A stretch of 64,000 nt of DNA from Haloprofundus marisrubri (GTDB lineage: Archaea; Halobacteriota; Halobacteria; Halobacteriales; Haloferacaceae): positions 175,724-239,723 of the forward strand of contig NZ_LOPU01000004.1 in NCBI RefSeq assembly GCF_001469955.1. Direction: 5' to 3'. The translations under genes and the position numbers were made by a program. Position 1 is the first letter of the stretch. Each line of letters starts with the position of its first letter. The notes under the pieces are model-generated. The model ran no database searches. It saw only the letters and a list, made by a program, of their open reading frames with translations, and was not told the DNA's origin. Positions 17,848 through 27,475 of this stretch are shown here, one piece after another.

Positions 17848-18612
17848 ATGACACGCGATGAAAGGGGGCCCGTGCAAACGACCGAGCGGTCACTAGACAT
17901 TATTGAAACGCTTCGAGAGCTTGACGGTGGCCGCCTTACAGAGGTCTCATCTCATCTTGATCTCCCGGATAGTACCGTTCACAACCACCTTCGAACCCTT
18001 CTCCAGCGAGGCTACATCGTAAAGGAGAACAATATTTATCGTGTCAGTCTCCGATTTCTTGATTTCGGTGAGTACGCTCGATCACGACGGAAAATCTATG
18101 ATGGTGCGAAAGCCGAAGTAGACGAACTAGCTGGTAAAACTGGTGAGGCTGCAAACCTCTTGGTGGAAGAAAACGGCAAGGGTGTGTTTCTCTATACCGC
18201 TGCAGACCAGAACGCAGTGCCTCTCGATATTCATCCTGGAAAACACGTCTTCCTGCACGCGACCGCTCTTGGGAAAGTGATTTTAGCACACCTTCCGGAA
18301 GGACGAGTCAATGAAATCATCGCCCAACACGGACTCCCTGCACTGACACGATCAACGATCTCGGATGCAGACGAACTCTTTGCGGAACTCGAACGTGTTC
18401 GTGAGAACGGCTACGGATTTGATGACGAAGAACGACTGCGTGGAATGCGGTGTGCCGCGGTCGCGATCAAAAATGAGCACGGACAAGTGATTGGTGCAAT
18501 TAGTGTTTCAGGACCTGCAAGCCGAATGGACCCTGCTGGACCGAGTGATGACCTGGTTGACGAGCTACTGAGCACGAAGAACATCATCGAACTCAAGCTG
18601 GCGTATTCGTAA
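17848..18612 (+). CDS. IclR-family transcriptional regulator
   Basis: A 254-residue protein with an N-terminal winged helix (LTEVSSHLDLPDSTVHNHLRTL, about 31-53) and a C-terminal IclR effector domain (HATALGKVILAHLPEG, then MRCAAVAIKNEHGQVIGAISVSGP). Haloarchaeal IclR proteins commonly control sugar and aromatic catabolism in response to a small molecule. A TATA-like CTTTTATAGG lies about 30-39 nt upstream. Sitting in the middle of the murein-degradation genes, it is the most likely pathway-specific regulator, though no operator repeat was found. Confidence 0.9.
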   Translation: MTRDERGPVQTTERSLDIIETLRELDGGRLTEVSSHLDLPDSTVHNHLRTLLQRGYIVKENNIYRVSLRFLDFGEYARSRRKIYDGAKAEVDELAGKTGEAANLLVEENGKGVFLYTAADQNAVPLDIHPGKHVFLHATALGKVILAHLPEGRVNEIIAQHGLPALTRSTISDADELFAELERVRENGYGFDDEERLRGMRCAAVAIKNEHGQVIGAISVSGPASRMDPAGPSDDLVDELLSTKNIIELKLAYS

Positions 18613-18684
18613 TCCGGCTGACTGCAATCTGCGCTGATTTCTGCCGCCCAAATGCTTATACTGCTTCTGCATGCTGGGGTATAC

Positions 18685-19482
18685 ATGCAAGCTAAGGGAA
18701 TGCTCTCACCTGCAGCGTGGGCTACGAAAACAAGACTTGAGATTTCAGAGGTTGCTACCGCTGACGGTTCTGTTGCTGTGATCCCTGTGGGGAGTATTGA
18801 GCAGCACGGACACCATCTGCCGGTTGCGACGGACACCTTTCTCGCTGACGCTGTTTCCCATCATGGTGCTGAGCGTGTTATTGATGATTTCCCGATTTTG
18901 GTGACGCCACCGGTGTGGACAGGCTACTCACCACATCATATGTCTCTTGGTGGAACTCTTACGGTTGAACTCACGGATCTCCTTGATGTATTAACGCATC
19001 TTGCTGAGTCCGCAATCGAACATGGATTCGACGCGATTTGCTTCGTCAATGGTCACGGTGGGAATGCATCTCTCGTCGATAATACAGTGAGCGTAATCGG
19101 CAAGGAACATTCTGAGGTGGAAGTGACTGGTGTGACGTACTTTTCGCTCGCAGCGTCATTCATTGACAATATTCGAGAGAGCGAGCTTGGTGGAATGGCT
19201 CATGGTGGTGAATTCGAGACCTCGTTGATGTTGCATCTCTATCCGGAGCTTGTGAAAGAGGACGCACCAGCAGAGTATCTAGAAGACCCCTACGATCATG
19301 GTGGGAAGGATCTGGTCGAAGGCGGCCCATTGTCGTCATATCGGCCGTTCGAGGATTTCTCTGACTCGGGAGCCATCGGAGATCCGTCTCTAGCAAGTGC
19401 GGAAAAAGGAGAAGAAATCATGAGTCGACTTGGAGACGAGCTCGAAACAATATTCCAGCAAATACATGACGAGGCGAAATGA
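18685..19482 (+). CDS. Creatininase-family amidohydrolase
   Basis: About 265 residues. Metal and active-site motifs are GSIEQHGHHLPVATD (with Glu39, His41 and Asp50), NGHGGN and HGGEFETS. The family includes creatinine amidohydrolase, FAPy hydrolases, MftE and mannitol/glucosamine-type amidases, so the reaction is unresolved. I start at the ATG at 18685, where GCTTATACTG lies 23-32 nt upstream. In this island it could hydrolyse an amide of a muropeptide or anhydro-sugar lactam, but this is speculative. It is convergent with NagZ. Confidence 0.85.
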   Translation: MQAKGMLSPAAWATKTRLEISEVATADGSVAVIPVGSIEQHGHHLPVATDTFLADAVSHHGAERVIDDFPILVTPPVWTGYSPHHMSLGGTLTVELTDLLDVLTHLAESAIEHGFDAICFVNGHGGNASLVDNTVSVIGKEHSEVEVTGVTYFSLAASFIDNIRESELGGMAHGGEFETSLMLHLYPELVKEDAPAEYLEDPYDHGGKDLVEGGPLSSYRPFEDFSDSGAIGDPSLASAEKGEEIMSRLGDELETIFQQIHDEAK

Positions 19483-19548
19483 ACTGACCGAGTTACTTCC
19501 TGAGAGTGGTATACACGAGCAGATCAATTCGGATCTTTAGGCACCTGC

Positions 19549-21153
19549 TCAGTTTGAATTTTGCTCACCTGGAATTGTCACGGGGAGTGTCCCGGTTGGG
19601 TTGTGAGTCCCTGCGAGAATTTTTGCAATCGCAGCGTACGACGGTGCTGTATCATCGTACGTGGTGAGATATGTTGAGACTGAATCGAACTGAGTGAGGT
19701 CATATGGGCTTTGCACAGCGATGACGATTGGATCATGGCCCTTTTCAAGCAAGTGATTGACGACGTCTGCTTGCCATAGATGAGCAGCAACTGTCGACGT
19801 ACACACTATTGTTTTGACTCCATCATCTAGAGCCGGTACCTCATCGTCCGCAGTGAGTGTGTAGCTATCAACGTCGATTTCTTCGGTTTCGAGGGCGTCG
19901 AAGAGTCGACTGTTCTTCTCGCGTGTCTCTTCAGCAGGTGATCCTCGTCCAGTGTGGAACTCTATGAGCTGGTACTCTTGGGTGGTGGTGAGCGGCAGTG
20001 TATTGGTTTCGTCTCGGACCACCGTTGCGCCACGTTCCGCGATTGTTTGCCGTACCGACTGACATACTTCTGCTGCAGCTTCCCAGTCAGACTGTTCACC
20101 TACCTGTCCAACACTGAACTCAGTCTTCGCATTGAGGATTCGCCGGACAGACTCCGTAATTTGTTCTTCCGAGAGTCGTCCTGATTCCACAGCATCAATT
20201 ACTGCATCGATAGCTGCACGTTGCTTCGCTGGTGTATGAGACACTGCAATCAAGTCACAGCCAGCTTCAACGGCTTGTACTGCGCCCTCTACGGTCCCAA
20301 TGCTATCCGAAATGGCATCCATCTCCATGCAGTCGGTGATGACGAGCCCATCAAATCCGAGTTCGTCTCGAAGCAGTCCGGTCACAACTGATTGAGAAAG
20401 CGTTGCAGGGGTCTCAGCGCGTTCTGTGATTGTTGGGAACGCAACATGCGTTATCATGACTGACCGCAACCCCGAGTCGATTGCGGACTCGAATGGTGGG
20501 AGTTCCACCTCATTGAGCCGGTTTCGATCGTGGTCAATCACTGGGAGTGCGTGATGTGAGTCAACAGCAGTGTCGCCATGCCCTGGGAAGTGTTTCCCAC
20601 ACGCGATGACATCTGCTGATTGCAGCCCAGATGCAAACGCTGTCCCAAGGCCTGCGACACTGTCGGGAGTCTCACTAAATGACCGGACACCGATAACAGG
20701 ATTCTCTGGATTGTTATTCACATCCAGCACGGGTGCGAGATTCATATCGACGCCTAGGGTGCGGAGTTCTTGACCCACTGCTTCTCCGGCCCGACGTGAG
20801 AGATCAGCGTCTCCAGCTGCCCCGAGCGCCATTGCACTCGGAATCTCTGTACCCCACGAAACGCGAGCGACACGTCCACCTTCTTGATCGATTGTGGTAA
20901 GAAGCGGTGGTGTTTCTTCAGGGACCAGTGACTGCAGGTCATTGGAGAGCGAGCGTAGTTGTTCTGGAGTCTCAACGTTACGACTGAAGTAAATCACGCC
21001 ACCGAGATGGCAATCTGTGATGAGTGATTTGAATGATTCTGGTGGTGTTGTCCCGTCGAACCCAGCAACGAATAGTTGGCCGACCTTTTGTTCTAGCGAG
21101 AGGCCTTCGAGCTCTATGGTTGCTGTTCGGTCAGTAGTCTCTGTCTGTTGCAT
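19549..21153 (-). CDS. nagZ: Beta-N-acetylglucosaminidase NagZ (GH3)
   Basis: A 534-residue GH3 enzyme with the diagnostic KHFPGHGDT (187-195) and the DSH (198-200) Asp/His dyad that replaces the usual acid/base Glu. The nucleophile is D274 in VITDCMEMDA. Residues from about 345 on form a second domain, as in the two-domain Bacillus NagZ. No signal peptide is visible, so it is likely cytosolic. It releases GlcNAc from GlcNAc-MurNAc(-peptide). It lies 7 nt downstream of NamZ on the same strand, the same association as Bacillus nagZ-namZ. Confidence 0.94.
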   Translation of the reverse strand: MQQTETTDRTATIELEGLSLEQKVGQLFVAGFDGTTPPESFKSLITDCHLGGVIYFSRNVETPEQLRSLSNDLQSLVPEETPPLLTTIDQEGGRVARVSWGTEIPSAMALGAAGDADLSRRAGEAVGQELRTLGVDMNLAPVLDVNNNPENPVIGVRSFSETPDSVAGLGTAFASGLQSADVIACGKHFPGHGDTAVDSHHALPVIDHDRNRLNEVELPPFESAIDSGLRSVMITHVAFPTITERAETPATLSQSVVTGLLRDELGFDGLVITDCMEMDAISDSIGTVEGAVQAVEAGCDLIAVSHTPAKQRAAIDAVIDAVESGRLSEEQITESVRRILNAKTEFSVGQVGEQSDWEAAAEVCQSVRQTIAERGATVVRDETNTLPLTTTQEYQLIEFHTGRGSPAEETREKNSRLFDALETEEIDVDSYTLTADDEVPALDDGVKTIVCTSTVAAHLWQADVVNHLLEKGHDPIVIAVQSPYDLTQFDSVSTYLTTYDDTAPSYAAIAKILAGTHNPTGTLPVTIPGEQNSN

Positions 21154-21160
21154 CTCTTGT

Positions 21161-22333
21161 TTACTCCTGATATCTCAAGTATTGTTCTCGGATGTTCTCA
21201 AATCCAGAGCGTTCATTCTCCCAGTGATCGAGAACCGTTTCAGCGACCTCTCGTGGGCTATCTTCTTCGTCGACATCACTAATCACAGAGCGAAGGTATT
21301 CTCCACCTGCTAGTTTGTCGACGAAGTACTCGTTATCATACTCGAGCCATTCGCACTCATTGGATGACGAAAACGCGGAGATGAGCATTGTCAATCCTAC
21401 CACGACGGGATTTACTGCATCTCGGTCGAGGACGTGCACTTGAACGCCTTCAATGGTGTCACGTTCGTGTTTCGAGAACGTTGGCGTGAAGTGTACGGGA
21501 CGGAACCCGACTCCTTCGATGTCGAGTGCGTTTAGTTCTGTAGCCCATTCTTCTGCGGATATCCATGGTGCGCCAATAAGCTCGAATGGACGGGTTGTTC
21601 CACGTCCCTCTGATAGGTTTGTACCCTCGAATAGACAGGTTCCTGGGTAGATAGTTGCTGTCTGAAGCGTTGGCATATTTGGTGATGGGTACACCCATGG
21701 AAGGCCTGTCTCTGAATACCAATCACTGCGTTCCCAGTCACGCATTTCTATGACGGTGAGGTCTGCGCCGATCTCGAATTCTTCATTGAAGTATTCAGCG
21801 AGTTCACCGACGGTCATACCGTGCGTGATTGGGAGTCCGTAGTTGCCGACGAACGACCCTGACGTGCCTTCGATTCGGTTTCCAACAACACCAAGCGGAG
21901 CAACTGGATTCGGGCGGTCTAAGACGACGAGACGTTTTTCGGCTTCAGCGACGCCTTCCAACGCGTACGCGAGTGTGTATATGAGAGTGTAGAATCGGCA
22001 GCCAACATCCTGCATGTCATAGATTACTGTGTCGAGGCCTTCGAGCATTTCCGGTTGAAGCCGTCGTTGCTCGCCGTAGAGGCTCTTTACTGGTAGTCCG
22101 GTTTGTTCGTCAATGCTATCGTCTACCTTGACACCGGCTTGTGCGTCTCCACGGATGCCGTGTTCGGGCCCGAATAGTTTATGAACGTCAAATGCTTCGT
22201 GCTCGGAGAGTAGATCAATCGTTGTGTTCAACTCACTATCAATACCTGATGGGTTCGTGATGAGGCCGAGACGTTCTTCGTCAAGGCCAGCTAGTTTATT
22301 TTCTAGTAACCGCTCTACGCCAAGTTGGACCAT
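21161..22333 (-). CDS. namZ: Exo-beta-N-acetylmuramidase NamZ (DUF1343/GH171)
   Basis: A 390-residue DUF1343 protein. The signature FGPEHGIRGD (54-63) carries the likely catalytic Glu57. The blocks YDMQDVGCRFYTLIYTL, LDRPNP and GTNLSEGRGTTRPFE are all present. Bacterial NamZ removes MurNAc from the non-reducing end of murein glycans and acts with NagZ and AmiE. Most bacterial copies have a signal peptide; none is visible here. I chose the ATG at 22333 (an in-frame GTG lies at 22345) because the T-rich promoter element is about 30 nt upstream. NagZ follows directly. Confidence 0.93.
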   Translation of the reverse strand: MVQLGVERLLENKLAGLDEERLGLITNPSGIDSELNTTIDLLSEHEAFDVHKLFGPEHGIRGDAQAGVKVDDSIDEQTGLPVKSLYGEQRRLQPEMLEGLDTVIYDMQDVGCRFYTLIYTLAYALEGVAEAEKRLVVLDRPNPVAPLGVVGNRIEGTSGSFVGNYGLPITHGMTVGELAEYFNEEFEIGADLTVIEMRDWERSDWYSETGLPWVYPSPNMPTLQTATIYPGTCLFEGTNLSEGRGTTRPFELIGAPWISAEEWATELNALDIEGVGFRPVHFTPTFSKHERDTIEGVQVHVLDRDAVNPVVVGLTMLISAFSSSNECEWLEYDNEYFVDKLAGGEYLRSVISDVDEEDSPREVAETVLDHWENERSGFENIREQYLRYQE

Positions 22334-22426
22334 ATCTATGGTCACGAAGTACCCCGGTAAAAAACTACGTGTAGAGACAGTCTTTTGATTTTACAGTTCG
22401 GTAATACACTCGCGTTCTCCTATTCT

Positions 22427-23638
22427 TCAGCGTCCAGTGAGTGAGCCTTGTGAATTATTTGATGTGCCCGCTGGTTTCGCAAAGGATGTCTGCAACCAGT
22501 CAAGATGGGCATCCGTCATGAGTGCGTGGTTATACACATGGATCTTCTCACCGAGACTCCCAGCGTGTTTGAGTATTGACTCCCAGTCTCTCTTGCTGCC
22601 AATAATCTCTGGATCCAAACTAAACCCAGCGTCAACAGGAATATCGACTGCCTCACGATACTGATTGACGCGCTCACGAGCTATATCACGGTCTCCTGTG
22701 TAACACAACGAGATAATACGGTCGAGCGATGATTCGATACGGTCCAGTTGCACTCCTGCCGGCCACCCATCATTGGGATTCCGGCCAAGTCCATCTGATG
22801 CAGAGTATGTCAGAGCAACCTCTCCACTCGCCTGCGCAAGTCTCTGTAAGAACCCATCAATCACAGATGCTCTGAAGTCGAATAAATCCATCAGCTCAGG
22901 ATACCTGTCGGTGATGTCGGCTAACGATGTGATCTGTGGAGATGGATCCTCGAGAACTCTTCTGGATAGCTCTTGAACAGTTGCCTTGGCATGCTCCATA
23001 TCGACGTGGTGGTCTTCTGCCTCTGCCATACAGGCTGGACAGAAACACTGTGAGAGGAGTAATTCCTCAGCGCTTCCACGCACGACATGATTCTTTGAAT
23101 GACCAAAGGTAGCGCCGTGTGTATGGAAGACATTAGGGAATCCAAGTGACTCGAGGTTTATCGCGTTGATATCATACGCGGCGAGAGATTTGGTAACCGC
23201 CTCGAAATACGTCCTAACTTCACTATGAGATGGACAAAACGCATGCTCGTGAGTATCCCCGAATACACTCTGGATACGATACTGTGGATTGTCTAGTCCC
23301 AGTTTTGAATTGTGGAAACAGACAACCCACGCATTCACGTTCATGCCGTATTTGCTGGCATACTCTGTAATCGTTTGCAGTGGATTGGGATATCCCTCGA
23401 TATGATTCACAGGCGGATCTATCGGTGTCTCTGTGAAGTCTTCGAGATTGGGTTCAAAATAACACCCTCCCTCGTAGGATTCGAACAGTGAGTCTGGGGT
23501 TCGGGGACCAAGCGTCTGTATCGAGTGGTAGTGTGCGGCAACCGTGATTTCAGTTATACCACGTGAAGCGAGCTCATCAAACGTGGTGTCGGGATTACCG
23601 GAGAGTAGACACCACGGATAGCTCCAGACTGAGACCAT
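22427..23638 (-). CDS. Uncharacterised TIM-barrel-like protein (possible glycoside hydrolase)
   Basis: A 403-residue protein without an assigned function. The start MVSVWSYPWCLL, regular beta-alpha spacing (GITEITVAAHYHS, GMNVNAWVVCFHNS, INAINLESLGFPN) and IHVYNH near the end suggest a TIM barrel like the putative glycosyl-hydrolase families. CFCPACM (two Cys pairs) plus EDHH could bind a metal. There is no signal peptide. It is about 90 nt upstream of NamZ and 86 nt downstream of the AmiE-like gene on the same strand, so it is probably part of the same operon and a muropeptide or amino-sugar step is likely. Confidence 0.72.
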   Translation of the reverse strand: MVSVWSYPWCLLSGNPDTTFDELASRGITEITVAAHYHSIQTLGPRTPDSLFESYEGGCYFEPNLEDFTETPIDPPVNHIEGYPNPLQTITEYASKYGMNVNAWVVCFHNSKLGLDNPQYRIQSVFGDTHEHAFCPSHSEVRTYFEAVTKSLAAYDINAINLESLGFPNVFHTHGATFGHSKNHVVRGSAEELLLSQCFCPACMAEAEDHHVDMEHAKATVQELSRRVLEDPSPQITSLADITDRYPELMDLFDFRASVIDGFLQRLAQASGEVALTYSASDGLGRNPNDGWPAGVQLDRIESSLDRIISLCYTGDRDIARERVNQYREAVDIPVDAGFSLDPEIIGSKRDWESILKHAGSLGEKIHVYNHALMTDAHLDWLQTSFAKPAGTSNNSQGSLTGR

Positions 23639-23724
23639 ATACAGGCCAACTTGATGACTCGTAATAAGTGTTGCCTGCTAGCATGGTGATTGTTGACAAA
23701 AACTGGGCGATAATAACCAGTGAC

Positions 23725-24774
23725 TCACTCGAACTTATTCGCTGCGACCATTGCATGGAACTGCTCTCGCAATCGAATCAGGCCGGTTTCTTTTCCATCA
23801 TACACCTGATTCGTCAGCAGTATCGCGAATTGACCGCTCTCGTGGTTCAGCCACAACGACGTGCCAGTATACCCAGTGTGGCCAAGTCCAGACTCAGACC
23901 AATTTGGAGCAGGATACGTCTCATGCGCCAGTCGCCATCCAAGACTCATTGGCGTCTCCAGTTTTGGTAACCAATCTGCTTGCAACCGCTTGAGCATAGC
24001 CGCAGACAATACCTTCCCTGGTTTTAGATACGCTTGCGCGAAGGCTGCCAAGTCATCGACCGTGGTGAACAAGCCTGCATTCCCGCTTTCTCCGTTCATT
24101 GCCCATCCGAGCGGGTCATGAACATCTCCACGTAGAATCTGATTACGGTATTGATGATCATATGTCGCAGCTATGTTCGAGACATCAGTGAGTGGACCTA
24201 GTTCTGAGTCTTTCATCCCTATGCGGTCAAAGACATATTTTTCCGCGAGGTTGCTGAGTGATTCTCCAGTCGCCCCCCTTAATGCCGCTGCAAGATAGAT
24301 AAAATTGAGACAACTGTACTTGAATCGACTTACAGACGGGGCCTCCACAATGGATATGTCTTGAAGTCCAGCCAACGCAGCATCCACCGAGTCCCACGAT
24401 TCGTCGAACCCGTATGGCTGGAATCCAGAACTATGTGTGAGCAATGATTGTAGAGTTCGGTCCCCTCGGCTGTATCCGTTGAGTGCTGGTAGATGTTCTG
24501 CGAGAGTATCTGAGAGTGTAATTTGGCCGTCTTCAACGAGCGACAGCGCAACAGTCGTTGTTACAACTGGCTTCGTGAGTGAGGCAGCATCAAACCTCGT
24601 GGTCCGTTGCATCGGTTTCTCTCGATTTGGATTTCGGCTGCCAACTACGGACACGTGGTTGATGCCTGTCGTGGTACCAACTGCGGCGACTGCGCCTGGG
24701 TAGACGTCTTGTTCAAGACCGTCATGTAGGAATTCAGTTAGTGCTGTATCCTGCCCACTGTGTAGTTCTGTCAT
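23725..24774 (-). CDS. AmiE-like serine hydrolase (beta-lactamase family, PF00144)
   Basis: A 349-residue serine beta-lactamase/transpeptidase-fold enzyme. SxxK is S65-L-T-K68 (DAASLTKPV). YSC stands where class C enzymes have YxN, and GHTGYTGT supplies the third motif. I start at MTELHSGQDT; residues encoded upstream look non-coding. In the Bacillus murein-recycling operon a PF00144 protein (AmiE/YbbE) sits beside NagZ and NamZ and cleaves MurNAc-L-Ala. The same trio occurs here in one direction, so amidase activity is the leading hypothesis. Esterase or D-aminopeptidase are alternatives. Confidence 0.82.
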   Translation of the reverse strand: MTELHSGQDTALTEFLHDGLEQDVYPGAVAAVGTTTGINHVSVVGSRNPNREKPMQRTTRFDAASLTKPVVTTTVALSLVEDGQITLSDTLAEHLPALNGYSRGDRTLQSLLTHSSGFQPYGFDESWDSVDAALAGLQDISIVEAPSVSRFKYSCLNFIYLAAALRGATGESLSNLAEKYVFDRIGMKDSELGPLTDVSNIAATYDHQYRNQILRGDVHDPLGWAMNGESGNAGLFTTVDDLAAFAQAYLKPGKVLSAAMLKRLQADWLPKLETPMSLGWRLAHETYPAPNWSESGLGHTGYTGTSLWLNHESGQFAILLTNQVYDGKETGLIRLREQFHAMVAANKFE

Positions 24775-24887
24775 ACCAATACGCGTGCGGTGGAGTTGCT
24801 TAATTGTTTTCAGCTGAAATTCTCTGTCCGTGGATTGTGTCGCTGAGACCCAAATGTGTATGTTCCTCGGATTGAAACGTGAGGTCG

Positions 24888-25565
24888 ATGACGTACGATA
24901 CAATCTTATTCGATGTTGACGGAGTGATTCTTCGCTGGCCTGAGGGGCATCCGACAGTGTATCGTCCAGGGGTGAAATCTGCATTTGATGAGTTCGATGC
25001 TTCTCCATCGACTGAAGAACTGAATACGTTCCTCACAGGATCGCTTGAGGAGATGGTAGCTGTCTGTGAAGCCTACGATGTGAGTATGGAGTCATTTTGG
25101 CCAAGACGTGAATTCCATGTTTCTAAAATACAGCAAGAGATGATGGATGATGGTGAACGAACATTGTACGATGATACTGCTGTTCTCTCTGACCTCTGGT
25201 CTGCGCATTCACTTGGTCTGGTGAGCAACAATCAGCATGACACTGTGACGTACATGGTTGAGACGTTTTCACTCGGAGATCTGTTTGACACGGTATATGG
25301 TCGTGAACCATCTGTTGATGGCTTTAGACGGACGAAACCACATCCATGCTATCTTGAGCGAGCTATCGGTGATGTCGGTGTAGATAATGGGCTCTATGTT
25401 GGTGACAGTGCATGTGACGTTGAGGTTGCTCATGCATTGGGGTTAGACTCAGTGTTTCTTCGTCGTCCACATCGTGTTGGGTACGAACTTTCGATGCAGC
25501 CGACCTACGAAGTAGAGACACTCTCTGCTCTGTCTTCGCTTTCTGGTGTTGTCACATCTGAGTAG
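24888..25565 (+). CDS. HAD-superfamily hydrolase
   Basis: About 225 residues with all four HAD motifs: FDVDGV (nucleophile DxD, near residue 10), LVSNN (Ser), the Lys in RRTKPHP, and VGDSACDVEVA. An alpha-helical cap lies between motifs I and II. The start may alternatively be the GTG 9 nt earlier. It is divergent from the AmiE-like gene. HAD phosphatases include MupP, which dephosphorylates MurNAc-6-phosphate made by AnmK. Since an AnmK is encoded 1.9 kb away, such a role is attractive but unproven. Confidence 0.85.
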   Translation: MTYDTILFDVDGVILRWPEGHPTVYRPGVKSAFDEFDASPSTEELNTFLTGSLEEMVAVCEAYDVSMESFWPRREFHVSKIQQEMMDDGERTLYDDTAVLSDLWSAHSLGLVSNNQHDTVTYMVETFSLGDLFDTVYGREPSVDGFRRTKPHPCYLERAIGDVGVDNGLYVGDSACDVEVAHALGLDSVFLRRPHRVGYELSMQPTYEVETLSALSSLSGVVTSE

Positions 25566-26080
25566 TGAACTCGTTCTGATCACGAGCGGATAGTTTCTAT
25601 TCTACTGAATCGAACTGCCTGAGTATCTACCATAATTCATCATGATTGTGGGATATTACCAAACTCTAATTCAGCCATGTCGGATACTCGCTTGTGACTG
25701 AATATCTAACGTATTTAGATATACTGCGGCGTACGTCGCCTCTCCCCCCCCACGTGGTACAAGTTGTCTCACTGAAGTGGACACGATGATTCTGGGTTGA
25801 ACACCACTTCCATTACACTCATAAGAGTGTAATAGAAGTCAGGAATTACGAAGATATTGAACCGAGTTTCAGCAGAGCCGAAACGGCACTTCAAACCCAT
25901 CTGCACTACCGCTCTCAAAACAGTCTTTCTTCCACACCCGAAATTCCACACCCTCAGCCAGCCCGATTGTCTCACGACCACAGCGAAGAACTGAGTCTGA
26001 TTCGAGTTATCCAAAAAATAGTTACACGAACAGTCTGCAAATCGGCAACTGGTGGGCGCTTTGTCACGAAAAAATCGAGA
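25566..26080. other. Gene-free gap with two palindromes
   Basis: No convincing coding sequence. Visible structure: ATATCTAA (25702-25709) with TTAGATAT (25715-25722), and a perfect 9-bp hairpin ATTACACTC (25812-25820), loop ATAA, GAGTGTAAT (25825-25833). These may be ends or operators of decayed mobile DNA, since transposon relics follow immediately. Confidence 0.4.
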
Positions 26081-26117
26081 CGAAAGCCTCGCCCTTCAGG
26101 GCGGGGATGAAGCCGAC
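26081..26117 (+). mobile_element. Relic IS605/TnpB right end
   Basis: CCTCGCCC-TTCA-GGGCGGGG (26087-26106), followed by ATGAAGCCGAC, has the hairpin-plus-tail form of IS200/IS605-type right ends. No tnpB frame precedes it, so only the end survives. A second, different end lies about 150 nt downstream, suggesting two independent insertions. Confidence 0.5.
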
Positions 26118-26226
26118 TAACAGTATGCAACCGCCGACGATGGCACGGCCCGTGCGATTCGAGTGAGACGACCACGATTGGTCGGGGAAACCACACCCTC
26201 ATGAAAGTCTCAAAGAAGTGCGCACG

Positions 26227-26302
<76 letters not shown>

Positions 26303-26305
<3 letters not shown>

Positions 26306-27475
26306 ATTAGTTGTGAGACAGCGCTTTCCCATGATCACCGGCCGACTTGCACCAGTAGCCTCTGGCACATTGTTTGGAATTCCATCAAGTGTAGCACACG
26401 CAAGCAACGCAAACGCGACCGCTTCTTTCGCATCAGCACTGACACCAAATTCATCCATAAGACGCACCTCCCCCTCAACAACATCGTCGAGCATCTCCAC
26501 TAGAACTGGATTCTGTGCACCACCTCCCGACACGATAATCTCGTCAGGTTCGTTGGGTAGGAACTTCTGGTACGCATCTCCAATCGAGTGTGCTGTCAAC
26601 GCTGTTGCCGTTGCAACTACATCCTCATCAGAAAGTCCCCGCTCACGTCCCGCAGAAAGGAATTCAGTCGCGTACACTTCACCAAACTGCTCACGACCTG
26701 TGGATTTCGGTGGTGGACTCGAGAAATACGGTTCTTCAAGACACGCTTCAAGCAGGGACTCGTCAACAGTACCCTCACCAGCTAACTCACCATCACAGTC
26801 GTATGTTTGCGCATCATCAGTGATCTGTTCGACAACCCCATCAATCACCATATTACCCGGTCCTGTGTCTAATGCAGTAACCTCGTTTCGTGAGGCGTTC
26901 GCGGGAAGCGCGGTGCAGTTTGCGATCCCACCGATGTTTTGTGCCACCCTGTGTTTGTCATCATCTACGAGTAACGCAAGATCAGCGAATGGGACAAGTG
27001 GTGCTCCATGACCACTCACTGCGATATCTGCAGTACGGAAATCTGAGATAGTCTCAATACCAGTTCGCTCCGCAATTACGCTTCCATCCCCAATCTGGAG
27101 TGTCGACCGTAACGCGTCACCGTTGGGAAGCTTTTGTGGGGTTGGTTGATGACGGATTGTCTGTCCATGCGACCCAATCGCGTCAACATCCGCTGGTGTA
27201 ACACCAGCAGCGTCAGCAGCTTCTACTGCAGCATCCGCAAAAACCGAGCCGATAGCGACGTTCAACTCACACGCATCCAACACACCCCCCTCATCACCAC
27301 ATGCCCGTGCGAGTTTCTCACGGAAGCCTGGTGTGTAAGATGTTGTCACAAACGACTCAACGGTCACGTCGTATCCACGTGGACCAGTTCCATCATGAGA
27401 AATGCGACAACAAGCAGCGTCAACACCATCTAATGACGTCCCAGACATCAATCCGATAATTCGTCGAGAATTCAT
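26303..27475 (-). CDS. anmK: Anhydro-N-acetylmuramic acid kinase
   Basis: A 390-residue ASKHA kinase of normal AnmK length. Motifs are GLMSGTSLDGVDAA (8-21), IGSHGQTIRHQP, ALDTGPGNMVID and IVSGGGAQNPVLVEML. Bacterial AnmK opens 1,6-anhydro-MurNAc and phosphorylates it to MurNAc-6-phosphate. The start overlaps the stop of the upstream GNAT gene by 4 nt, so the two are translationally coupled. Its last codons (LTTN) and TGA stop fall at the end of a transposon relic, so the original C-terminus may have been slightly trimmed. No MurQ etherase is present in the window. Confidence 0.93.

Noticed and set aside
24775..25008. 78-residue N-terminal extension of the AmiE-like hydrolase
   Set aside because: No domain similarity, and it overlaps the divergent HAD gene start; the internal ATG fits the fold.
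25812..25833. ATTACACTC hairpin as a terminator of the HAD gene
   Set aside because: It is about 250 nt past the stop, lacks a T-run, and archaeal termination does not need hairpins; left as an unexplained palindrome.
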